Of a stretch of DNA of 64,000 nucleotides, positions 39,385-48,050 are shown piece by piece; within the stretch, counting starts at the first letter, position 1; each line of letters starts with the position of its first letter. The stretch is from contig JAILBC010000055.1 of NCBI GenBank assembly GCA_024681295.1, forward strand, positions 1 through 64,000, read 5' to 3'. This DNA comes from Bacteroidales bacterium (GTDB lineage: Bacteria; Bacteroidota; Bacteroidia; Bacteroidales; F082). The notes beneath the pieces are model-generated. The model did no database searches, was not told where the DNA came from, and saw only the letters and a list, made by a program, of their open reading frames with translations. The position numbers were made by a program, and so were the translations under genes.

Positions 39385-39701
39385 AAAGCAGAAACCTTTT
39401 CGCAGGCATACTGATCCTGTTCACTGGCGTGATTGCCTTGCTCGCCGTTCTGGGTACCTTTGAATTCCATTGGACCACCCTGTGGCGCTTATGGCCTATG
39501 TTTTTAATCATCCTGGGCATCGTCTTGTTACCGCTCAATGATTACATCAAAGCCGCCATCCTACTCATTGCCCTTGCCATTGGGTGCTGGCTTTACCATG
39601 TGGAGGACAAGCATTACAGAGGCAATCCCGTCACCCGATTCATCAACTCACGTGTCACCACGTGGGACTGGGGTGACTGGGACGATTGGTTCGACAAATA
39701 A
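39381..39701 (+). CDS. LiaF/DUF5668-like transmembrane protein
   Basis: ILILFTGVIALLAVLGTFEFHWTTLWRLWPMFLIILGI. Confidence 0.7.
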   Translation: MKSRNLFAGILILFTGVIALLAVLGTFEFHWTTLWRLWPMFLIILGIVLLPLNDYIKAAILLIALAIGCWLYHVEDKHYRGNPVTRFINSRVTTWDWGDWDDWFDK

Positions 39702-39730
39702 TTTTTTTGCGAACATAACGCTCTTTTTTT

Positions 39731-39739
39731 TATCTTTGC
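39731..39739 (+). promoter_or_regulatory. -7 box TATCTTTGC
   Basis: 23 bp upstream of the TonB receptor ATG. Confidence 0.5.
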
Positions 39740-39761
39740 AGGTTTAAAAACATGCCTTACC

Positions 39762-42104
39762 ATGCAAAGATTGTCTTTCAGCCGTATACTGCTATTTTTA
39801 TCCGCTTTATTCATCACCTCTGTGTCGTTCGCCCAGGACAACGACATCAAGGGATTTGTCTACGAGGAATCCACCGGTGAGCCCGTCATGTTCTGCAACG
39901 TCTTCCTGAAGGGAACAACTTTGGGATGTTCCACCACGGAAAACGGGTATTTCAACATCACGCGCATTCCCGACGGGAAATACACGCTGTACATCACCTG
40001 CGTAGGCTATGACACGCTGACGGACCCCGTCAGTTTGTCGGGTGGACAGACCTTGAACAAGAAGTACACGCTGAAAGAGACCAGCTTGACCCTGGAGACG
40101 GTGAGCATCACTGCCGACAAGGTGGAGGCGCGTACCGAGACCAAAACCTCTGTGATCACTGTGACACCCAAGACCATCACCAAGATTCCGAGTGTTGGCG
40201 GACAAGCCGACTTGGCGCAGTACCTCCAGGTGGTTCCTGGTGTCATCTTCACTGGCGACCAAGGCGGTCAGCTTTATATCCGTGGCGGTTCTCCCATCCA
40301 GAACAAGGTGTTTCTCGACGGCATGGTCATCTACAACCCCTTCCACTCTATCGGCTTGTTCTCGGTGTTCGACACCGACATCATCCGCAATGCCGAGGTC
40401 TACACGGGCGGTTTCGGCGCTGAATATGGAGGCCGTCTCTCCTCGGTGATGGACATCAGCACCCGCGACGGCAACAAGCGCCACTGGGCTGGAAAACTAG
40501 GCACCAGTTGCTTCGGCGCCAAACTGATGCTTGAAGGTCCCATCGTCAAGCCCAAGACCAACGACGATGCCGCTGTCACCATGGTGCTCTCCGCAAAGAA
40601 CTCCTATCTGGAACAGTCCAGCAAGGCGTTATACAAATACGCCTCTGAAGACGGACTGCCCTTCAACTACGCCGACCTCTATGGAAAATTCTCCATCAAC
40701 GCCCCCAATGGATCCAAGGTGAACCTCTTTGGATTCTCGTTCAACGATGAAGTCAACAACTACAAGGCGCTGTCCGACTTCGGTTGGAACTCCTGGGGTG
40801 CCGGAACCAACTTCCTGGTCATCCCCGGGAAAGCCCCAGTGATGATCGAAGGTAACATCGCCTATTCGAGCTACCTCTCCACCATGAAGGAGACCAACAA
40901 CCCCGACCGCACAAGCAGAATTGAAGGATTTAACATGGGGTTTGATTTCAGTTACTTCCTTGGAAAGAACACGCTGAAATACGGTATCGAACTTCTTGGC
41001 TTCTCTACCAAATACGAAACCTACAGCAACTACGGCAGTTATAAGATCGAAGCTAAGAACTACGCCACCGAGATAGGGGCCTACGTCAAATACAAGGCCT
41101 CGCTGGGCAAACTGCTGCTCGAACCAAGCCTTCGCTTGCAGTATTATGCATCCTTCACGGAACTCTCTCCTGAGCCTCGTATCGCACTCAAATACAACGT
41201 CAGCGACAACTTCCGCATCAAAGGCGCGGCAGGACGCTATTCACAGGACCTCGTAGCCGCCACCAGCGACCGCGACGTGGTCAACCTCTTCTACGGCTTC
41301 CTGTCGGGCGTAGCCAACCTCCCAAGTTATTATAACGGAAACAAGATCACCTCCAAGCTCCAGAAAGCCAACCATTACGTGCTCGGCACCGAGATTGATC
41401 TCACCAACGACCTGACTATGAACATCGAGGGCTATTGGAAACAGTTCACCCAATTGACCAACCTCAACCGAAACAAGATCTATGAGGACACCCAGGAAAA
41501 CTCCTCTATAAGCGATCTCCTCAAAAAAGACTTCATGGTGGAGACCGGCGATGCATACGGTTTCGACCTTTCGCTGAAATACGAGAACAAACGTTGGTAT
41601 TTCTGGGGTGTCTACGCCTTGGGATTCGTCAACCGCAACTATGAAAAATACGAAAACGGCAACGTCAACCTGATCAGCTACCAGCCTCACTTCGACCGCC
41701 GACACAACGTCAACCTCATCCTAAGCTACACGGCGGGCGACCAGCGGGAATGGGAGTTTAGCGGACGTTGGAACTTCGGCACTGGTTTCCCCTTCACCCA
41801 GGTCCAGGGCTTCTACGAGTTCCTTTCTTTCCAAGACGGTATCTATTTTGACTATACCACCACCAACGGTGAGATGGGCATCATCTTCGCCGACCTCAAC
41901 CAAGGCCGTCTGCCCACCTATCACCGTTTCGACCTCGATGCCAAACGTAAGTTCTTCTTTAACGAACACACCAACCTCGAAGTCGACCTGGGCGTCACCA
42001 ACGTCTACAACCGCGCCAATGTGTTCTACGTGGACTTGCTTACGTCAGAGACCGTGCATCAGTTGCCTATTATGCCTTCTCTAGGCCTGACCCTCTCCTT
42101 CTAA
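39762..42104 (+). CDS. TonB-dependent receptor with CarboxypepD_reg-like domain
   Basis: IKGFVYEESTGEPVMFCNVFLKGT..., plug domain, beta-barrel. Confidence 0.9.
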   Translation: MQRLSFSRILLFLSALFITSVSFAQDNDIKGFVYEESTGEPVMFCNVFLKGTTLGCSTTENGYFNITRIPDGKYTLYITCVGYDTLTDPVSLSGGQTLNKKYTLKETSLTLETVSITADKVEARTETKTSVITVTPKTITKIPSVGGQADLAQYLQVVPGVIFTGDQGGQLYIRGGSPIQNKVFLDGMVIYNPFHSIGLFSVFDTDIIRNAEVYTGGFGAEYGGRLSSVMDISTRDGNKRHWAGKLGTSCFGAKLMLEGPIVKPKTNDDAAVTMVLSAKNSYLEQSSKALYKYASEDGLPFNYADLYGKFSINAPNGSKVNLFGFSFNDEVNNYKALSDFGWNSWGAGTNFLVIPGKAPVMIEGNIAYSSYLSTMKETNNPDRTSRIEGFNMGFDFSYFLGKNTLKYGIELLGFSTKYETYSNYGSYKIEAKNYATEIGAYVKYKASLGKLLLEPSLRLQYYASFTELSPEPRIALKYNVSDNFRIKGAAGRYSQDLVAATSDRDVVNLFYGFLSGVANLPSYYNGNKITSKLQKANHYVLGTEIDLTNDLTMNIEGYWKQFTQLTNLNRNKIYEDTQENSSISDLLKKDFMVETGDAYGFDLSLKYENKRWYFWGVYALGFVNRNYEKYENGNVNLISYQPHFDRRHNVNLILSYTAGDQREWEFSGRWNFGTGFPFTQVQGFYEFLSFQDGIYFDYTTTNGEMGIIFADLNQGRLPTYHRFDLDAKRKFFFNEHTNLEVDLGVTNVYNRANVFYVDLLTSETVHQLPIMPSLGLTLSF

Positions 42105-42123
42105 CTGAAAAAAAACAGCACTC

Positions 42124-42702
42124 ATGAAACGAATACTTCTGCTTCTCACCATCTGCCTGCTGACCCTCGGCGGCATGGCTCAGAAATACTCCGAAGATGA
42201 TGTAAAGCAATTCTATAGAACTATACAAGGAGATTATACTGGTCAACTCAACGACTCCACCACCCTATCGCTGCACTTCACGCCCATTTGGGAGCAAGAC
42301 CCTTTCCGTTGGCTCTACATGGAAGCCATCAACAAAAGCGATAAGAGCATCGTGGAGCAGAAGATCATCGAGATACAGCCCGTTTCCGACATTGCTTTCA
42401 AGGTGGTGGTGCACGGCATCGCCCATGCCGAGCAATTCGTTGGTAAATGGAGCAACCGCAATTTCTTTGACGGCTTCAACACGAGCATCCTCAAGGGAAA
42501 AAGAAAGTTCAGCTTCATGAAGACCAAAGACTTTGAATACCAAACGGGTTGGAACGGTCGTAAAAACCTGAAGTGCTTCCCTGAGGGCGACCGGGTGCAT
42601 TTCAAGTTTTCGCAGGAAGACGAGCGGTTGTATGTGAAGCGCCTCCTGGCGCGTTCGTCGAACTTTGGCTATATCGTGTTTTTCAAAGACCCGACTGACT
42701 GA
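42124..42702 (+). CDS. CpcT/CpeT-like protein with signal peptide
   Basis: LHFTPIWEQDPFRWLYMEAINKSDKSIVEQKIIEIQP pattern resembles CpcT/CpeT. Confidence 0.5.
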   Translation: MKRILLLLTICLLTLGGMAQKYSEDDVKQFYRTIQGDYTGQLNDSTTLSLHFTPIWEQDPFRWLYMEAINKSDKSIVEQKIIEIQPVSDIAFKVVVHGIAHAEQFVGKWSNRNFFDGFNTSILKGKRKFSFMKTKDFEYQTGWNGRKNLKCFPEGDRVHFKFSQEDERLYVKRLLARSSNFGYIVFFKDPTD

Positions 42703-44416
42703 GTCTGAACACCCAAGCCGAATTGCTTTGGAGATCACCGTAACGAAGGCTGCCCGTCTCGATGACAAGGCGGCCTTCTTCGTAATGCCAAGGCAGGGTC
42801 TTCCCGCTACCCAGCAAGGTGACTTTCATGGTCTCGGCTGGTTGATCAAGATTCAAAACCAACTCGTCTTCGGGGTAATCCAAGGCGATGGCATACAAGG
42901 TCCCGTTCTTTTGAGTATAGCACACACAGGGCTGTTCACAGATATAGCTCGCCTTCAAGCCTTGGGTAGGCAGCATGGCTCCCATCTGAAAACCTGTCAT
43001 CACCTGTTTGGGTATCTTCTCTGACGACCAATAGAGGTGGATGCTAGCCTCAAGTTCGTCTTCCACATAAAAAACACTGATCTTATGCTGGCCGGCAGAA
43101 AGATGAATCGAGCTCCAAGGCTGTTTACGAGCGTCCCAGATAACCTCTTGGTCATCGATCAGCAACCTTGCTTGAAAATCAGTTTCAATCTCAAAGGTGT
43201 AGTTATCCTCTGGGCAGAAGAAGACGCCTTGCCAATGCGCTTGGAAATGATCGCAGCTGATGGCCGGATCGGGAGAATTACGTTTCCAATCGAAGTCGAT
43301 TTTTTCAACCGTGCGCGTGACGGTGACCATTTTCATCTCGTAAAATTTCTTGTAAGGCCGTGTGCCATAGATGGCTTCGCCATTGATTTTAAGCCAATTG
43401 CCGAGATCCATGAGACGCTCCTGTTGGAGGAGTGGAATCTTGCCATCGGCGGCAGGTCCCACGTTGAGCGTCATGCCGCCACCGGCTGCCACCAACACGC
43501 AGAAGTGGCGGATGAGTTCTTCGGAGGTCATGTAGTTCTCCAACGGCTCGTTGCGGTTGAGGCCGAAGGAGCGGCCCAGTCCACGACACTCGGCCCAAGG
43601 ACGGTCGGTAAGGGTGATGCCTGCGCTGTATTCAGGGGTACGGAAACCGTGCTGCTGTCCGTTGCCCCAGCGGTCGTTGACGATGGCTTCGTCGCCCACC
43701 GTGTTGTAATACCACGAGATCAGTTCCGTGGCATGCCACTGCTCCGCACTGTTGCGCCACTCACCGTCGGTGAAGAGAACGGTGGGCTTGTAGGCGGTGA
43801 CCAATTCCTTGAGTTGTGGGATCATGTGGGTATCGACATACTCAGCAATGTCATCATCAGGATCTACATACCAGCGATGGATGTCGCTTTTCCATTCAGG
43901 AAGGGAATAATAAAAGCCCATCTTAAGCCCATGGTTACGCACCGCCTCGGTCAACTCGCCGCAAATGTCGCGGTGCGGTCCCGTTTCCACGCTATTCCAA
44001 CCAGGCGCATATTGGCTTGGCCAGAGGCAGTAGCCGTCGTGATGCTTTGAAACCAGAAGCACGTATTTTGCTCCTGATTTTTTGAACAACTCTGCCCATT
44101 CGTTGGGATTCCAAAGCTCGGCTTTCCACATCGGGACAAAGTCCTCATATTGGAAATCCTTTCCGTAGATGCCGTCTTGGAAGGCCTTACGGTCGTCGCT
44201 AGTCATCAAGCCGCGATAATACCACTCGGCATAGCCTTCCTTACTGGCATAGGCCGGCACCGAGTACACGCCCCAGTGGACGAAGATGCCCAGTTTGGCG
44301 TCGGAGAACCACTGCGGGTAACCCCGTTGGTTGATGGATTCCCAAGTGGGTTGGACTTGGGCGGAAAGGTTGAGGGCGACGAAGGCCATGGTGAGGATGA
44401 GGAGATGGCGTTTCAT
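42683..44416 (-). CDS. GH29 alpha-L-fucosidase with PA14-like domain
   Basis: KYVLLVSKHHDGYCLWPSQY, VLFTDGEWRN, LNVGPAADGKIP; PA14-like DFQARLLIDDQEVI. Confidence 0.9.
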   Translation of the reverse strand: MKRHLLILTMAFVALNLSAQVQPTWESINQRGYPQWFSDAKLGIFVHWGVYSVPAYASKEGYAEWYYRGLMTSDDRKAFQDGIYGKDFQYEDFVPMWKAELWNPNEWAELFKKSGAKYVLLVSKHHDGYCLWPSQYAPGWNSVETGPHRDICGELTEAVRNHGLKMGFYYSLPEWKSDIHRWYVDPDDDIAEYVDTHMIPQLKELVTAYKPTVLFTDGEWRNSAEQWHATELISWYYNTVGDEAIVNDRWGNGQQHGFRTPEYSAGITLTDRPWAECRGLGRSFGLNRNEPLENYMTSEELIRHFCVLVAAGGGMTLNVGPAADGKIPLLQQERLMDLGNWLKINGEAIYGTRPYKKFYEMKMVTVTRTVEKIDFDWKRNSPDPAISCDHFQAHWQGVFFCPEDNYTFEIETDFQARLLIDDQEVIWDARKQPWSSIHLSAGQHKISVFYVEDELEASIHLYWSSEKIPKQVMTGFQMGAMLPTQGLKASYICEQPCVCYTQKNGTLYAIALDYPEDELVLNLDQPAETMKVTLLGSGKTLPWHYEEGRLVIETGSLRYGDLQSNSAWVFRLSQSGL

Positions 44417-44449
44417 GGAGGATTGGATTTGGTACAAAAATAAAAAAAA

Positions 44450-44500
44450 TGTAGAGACGTCATAAAAAATGTAGAGACGCCATAATATGACGTCTCTACA
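44450..44500. repeat. TGTAGAGACG-family element with two left arms and one right arm
   Basis: TGTAGAGACGTCATA 44450-44464; TGTAGAGACGCCATA 44470-44484; inverse TATGACGTCTCTACA 44486-44500. Confidence 0.85.
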
Positions 44501-44522
44501 CATTTTATTGGTTCAAATCAAA

Positions 44523-45041
44523 TTACAGATCGTAATAGATTCCGATGCGGGGGCAAGCCAGGGCGCCTTGCAGCAGGAAGCCGTCGGTGCCATAGATGTT
44601 GTGGTCATAACCGATCTTGCAGAAACGGAAGGCGGCAGTGAATTTGCCATTTTCGCAAGGTTTCCAAGCAATACCGGGCTGAATGGTCACAGCGTAAGCA
44701 CCATTGGCATCGAGCAGAGCGATGTCACCGCAGAGGTCGGCAAACAAGAAGAACTTGTGGCCGATGGTGCCGCCCGTGTAGCGGACGTAAGGCTGCAAGA
44801 ACAGGGTGTTGGTCGTCTGATTGCCAAGAATGTCATTCTTAAATTGGTTAAACTCATAATTGACACCCAAAGCGACGGTCCACTGGTTGTTGATGCCGTA
44901 GCCAATTTCAGGGGCAAACGAGAAGGCAGTGTGATTCTTTTCGATTTGAGCACCAATGTTGTTAAGACCAACCCAAACCTGGGCGTTTGAAGTCATAACA
45001 CCTGCAAAAACGATTGCGAGAACTAAAACTAATTTTTTCAT
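44523..45041 (-). CDS. Small outer-membrane beta-barrel protein
   Basis: 172 aa, signal peptide MKKLVLVLAIVFAGVMTSNAQ, alternating beta strands. Confidence 0.65.
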   Translation of the reverse strand: MKKLVLVLAIVFAGVMTSNAQVWVGLNNIGAQIEKNHTAFSFAPEIGYGINNQWTVALGVNYEFNQFKNDILGNQTTNTLFLQPYVRYTGGTIGHKFFLFADLCGDIALLDANGAYAVTIQPGIAWKPCENGKFTAAFRFCKIGYDHNIYGTDGFLLQGALACPRIGIYYDL

Positions 45042-45073
45042 GATTTAAATAATTTAGTTAAACAATAGTATGG

Positions 45074-46840
45074 TTATTTTTCAATAAATGCGATGGTTTC
45101 GCCTTTGGCGACGCGTTTGCCTTGTTCGGCGGTCGCCTCGACGATCTTGCCCGACCAGAGGGCGTAGACCGGCTCCATGCCGTGTTCGCTGTTGATGGCG
45201 CAGAGCAGATCGCCTTCCTTGTAGACCTTACCGGGGGCGGGGGCAATCGATTTGTCGTCGAAGTCCACTTCCCACATGACGACGCCGCTGACGGGAGCCA
45301 CAACGGGTTCGGCATTGGGGTGACGCAGGGCACGGAGATCCGGAATCTTGGCTTCACCGCCAGCCTTTTCGAACTTCTCCTTCATCTTGGCTTCCAACTC
45401 TTGGTTGAAGCGGCGTTTGGCCTCGCCCGATTTGTACTCACGATACTGTTTCTCGTGCATGGCGAACTCGAAGAGTTCTTCGTCGTCCTGGCCGCGGTCC
45501 CAGCCTTCCTGTTGCATCATCTCGATAAAGTGCGGCAAGGCGTCGGGATAGTTATCCTGCGGGTTGCCCGTGAAGAACTCGAAGCCTTTCTTCTTGGCCA
45601 ACTCGACGATTTCTGGAGCAAGAGTGCCCGGCAGTTTGCCAGCTTTGCCGAGGATCATGTCCCAAGCTGCCTTGTCGATGGAGGTCTCGTAACGCGGCTG
45701 GTCCATGCTCAGCGCATAGAGGTTCATCAGGGCGATGTTCTTGGTATATTGGCTGAAGGGGGTCACCAAAGGCGGGTTGCCCAGTTTCGGCCAGATGTTC
45801 TGCACCTCGTCGAAGAGTTCCACCAGGAGTTCGTCTTCGCTAAGTGCAGGCAGACCTTTCTTTTCACGGTTCATGTTGATGGCAGCGTGGACACCTTTAA
45901 GGTCGGCCATGAGCGAGCCGAACATGCCGCCTGGCAGGCCGCAGTTCACCAGCAGCGAGTTGAGGTAGCGGTTACGCGGGTCGATCCAGTAGCCCAGGAA
46001 GTCATCCATGAAGCTCTGCGTCATGGCACGGGTGGCCATATAGGCTTTCATGTTGATGTCTTTAACGAGGAACCCGGCATCCTTCAGCATGGCCTGCACG
46101 CTGATGACATCGGAATGGACGGTACCCCACGACAGCGGTTCCATGGCCACGTCGACATAGTCGCAGCCTGCCTTGCACACCTCCAGTATCGAGGCCATGG
46201 CAAAGCCCGGAGCGGTGTGACCGTGGTACTGTACCTTGATTTCAGGATGGGTTTCCTTGATATGAGCGACGATTCGGCCCAACGAGACGGGACGGCCTAC
46301 GCCTGCCATGTCCTTCAGGCAGATTTCCTTGGCGCCAGCCTCGATGAGTTTGTCGGCGATATCCATGTAATACTCGGCGGTATGCACCTGCGAATAGGTG
46401 ATGCTCATGGCACCCTGCGAGATCATGCCTGCCTCGTTGGCCCACTGGATGGACGGGATGATATTGCGCACATCGTTGAGGCCGCAGAAGATACGGGTGA
46501 TGTCGACACCCTGGGCTTTCTTCACCTTGTACATCAGCTGACGCACGTCGGCGGGGACAGGGTTCATGCGGAGGGCATTCAAGGCTCTATCCAGCATGTG
46601 GCACTCGATGCCGCCTTTATGCAGTGCTGCCGTGAAGGCGCGGACTGACGGGTTTGGGTTCTCACCATAGAGCAAATTCACTTGCTCAGCGGCACCACCG
46701 TTGGTCTCCACACGGTCGAAGCAGCCCATATCGATAATCAAAGGAGCCACTTGCTCCAGTTGGTCTTTGCGTGGCACATATTTTCCTGACGACTGCCACA
46801 TGTCGCGGTACACCAGACTGAATTTGACTTCCCTTTTCAT
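45074..46840 (-). CDS. Oxaloacetate decarboxylase/pyruvate carboxylase-B-like carboxyltransferase with C-terminal biotinyl-like domain
   Basis: ICLKDMAGVGRP, HGHTAPG, C-terminal VVAPVSGVVMWEV...GKIVEATAEQGKRVAKGE. Confidence 0.8.
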   Translation of the reverse strand: MKREVKFSLVYRDMWQSSGKYVPRKDQLEQVAPLIIDMGCFDRVETNGGAAEQVNLLYGENPNPSVRAFTAALHKGGIECHMLDRALNALRMNPVPADVRQLMYKVKKAQGVDITRIFCGLNDVRNIIPSIQWANEAGMISQGAMSITYSQVHTAEYYMDIADKLIEAGAKEICLKDMAGVGRPVSLGRIVAHIKETHPEIKVQYHGHTAPGFAMASILEVCKAGCDYVDVAMEPLSWGTVHSDVISVQAMLKDAGFLVKDINMKAYMATRAMTQSFMDDFLGYWIDPRNRYLNSLLVNCGLPGGMFGSLMADLKGVHAAINMNREKKGLPALSEDELLVELFDEVQNIWPKLGNPPLVTPFSQYTKNIALMNLYALSMDQPRYETSIDKAAWDMILGKAGKLPGTLAPEIVELAKKKGFEFFTGNPQDNYPDALPHFIEMMQQEGWDRGQDDEELFEFAMHEKQYREYKSGEAKRRFNQELEAKMKEKFEKAGGEAKIPDLRALRHPNAEPVVAPVSGVVMWEVDFDDKSIAPAPGKVYKEGDLLCAINSEHGMEPVYALWSGKIVEATAEQGKRVAKGETIAFIEK

Positions 46841-46909
46841 GGCATTTCTTTTATCAATCTACAAAAATAAAAAACTATCTCCTATTATTATAAAAAAACT
46901 TTTCAACAA

Positions 46910-47902
46910 TTATCGCTTTTCAGCGTGTTTTCTGGTTCTTCGGCGGTCTTTTGCCCACAAGCCATACACCTCACTCACGTTGCCTGCGGTGGTAAAAGCC
47001 TTGATGTCGTTCTTGCCGAGGAACTCCATCAATTTCGAAAACTCGTCATTGGTAAGCAGGGCTTCCAGCTCTATCGACTTCTCATTGGTGTAGCCACCGA
47101 TGACCTCATAGAGGGTGCAACCACGGTCAAGATCATCAATGATGTAATGGCGGATGCGGTCGTAGTCTTTCGAGACGATGCACACGCGCTTGCGTTGGTT
47201 GAGGTTGGCGGTGAACATATTCACCACCATGCCATTAATCCAAGTGGCAATCAAACCGATGATAACCATCTGGAAGGGGTTGATGGCAAAAGCGGTGAGG
47301 CAGATGATGGCGCCTGCCACGCTCACCGACTTGCCCATATCGAAGTGCAGGTACTTGTTGACAATCTTGGCCAGGATGTCGAGTCCGCCCGTGGAGGCGT
47401 TGATGGAGAACATCATGGTCTGCGCCGCACTAAGGATGACCACGCAACAGAGCAGGTCGAACCAAGGGTTGCCCATCACGGAAAAAGCCTGATCGGGAGT
47501 GACGCCCATGTTCACCAGGTAACTGTTAGGGGTAGCGAGGTTTTCCCAAGGATAGAGCCATTCGCAGAACTTGGTCATGGGACCGAGGATGAGAGCACAA
47601 TAGACCGTCTTCAGGCCGAACTCCTTGCCGATGAGGATGTAGGCCAAAACCAGCAGGATGGCATTGATGATGGTAATCATCATCGGAAGGCCGATGTTGA
47701 TGCCCATGCTGTTGAAAATGTTGGTGAGCACGATGGAGAGACCCGAGATGGAACCTACGATCAACTTGCTGGGAACCAAGAAATAATAGACACATACGCC
47801 TGTCATGAACATGCCGAGGGTCATGATGACCAGCTCGACCCAAAACTTCTTACTGACCAAAGCTTGGCCAATTTCTTTGAAAATATCATTTACCTTGCTC
47901 AT
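46910..47902 (-). CDS. YitT-family membrane protein (DUF2179)
   Basis: GSISGLSIVLTN, STGGLDILAKIVNKY, C-terminal DUF2179 region. Confidence 0.88.
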   Translation of the reverse strand: MSKVNDIFKEIGQALVSKKFWVELVIMTLGMFMTGVCVYYFLVPSKLIVGSISGLSIVLTNIFNSMGINIGLPMMITIINAILLVLAYILIGKEFGLKTVYCALILGPMTKFCEWLYPWENLATPNSYLVNMGVTPDQAFSVMGNPWFDLLCCVVILSAAQTMMFSINASTGGLDILAKIVNKYLHFDMGKSVSVAGAIICLTAFAINPFQMVIIGLIATWINGMVVNMFTANLNQRKRVCIVSKDYDRIRHYIIDDLDRGCTLYEVIGGYTNEKSIELEALLTNDEFSKLMEFLGKNDIKAFTTAGNVSEVYGLWAKDRRRTRKHAEKR

Positions 47903-48023
47903 AAATGATTGATTTATAGATTTTTAATAAACAAAATTAACGCTCGTTTTGAGGCGGCAAAGGTCGTAATCTTTTTTGAGATAAAAAAGGGAAGTGACGA
48001 AATAATTTTAAACAAAAGTTGCT

Positions 48024-48032
48024 TACCTTTGC
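48024..48032 (+). promoter_or_regulatory. -7 box TACCTTTGC
   Basis: 18 bp upstream of ATG 48051. Confidence 0.45.
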
Positions 48033-48050
48033 GGAACAAAGAAAATAAGC

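Noticed and set aside
39762-42702. Polysaccharide utilisation locus (TonB receptor plus fucosidase)
   Set aside because: No SusD, regulator or other CAZymes; genes are convergent and only adjacent.
45122-46648. 508-aa plus-strand ORF
   Set aside because: Antisense to the carboxyltransferase gene, no recognisable domain, compositionally odd (H/V/D-rich).
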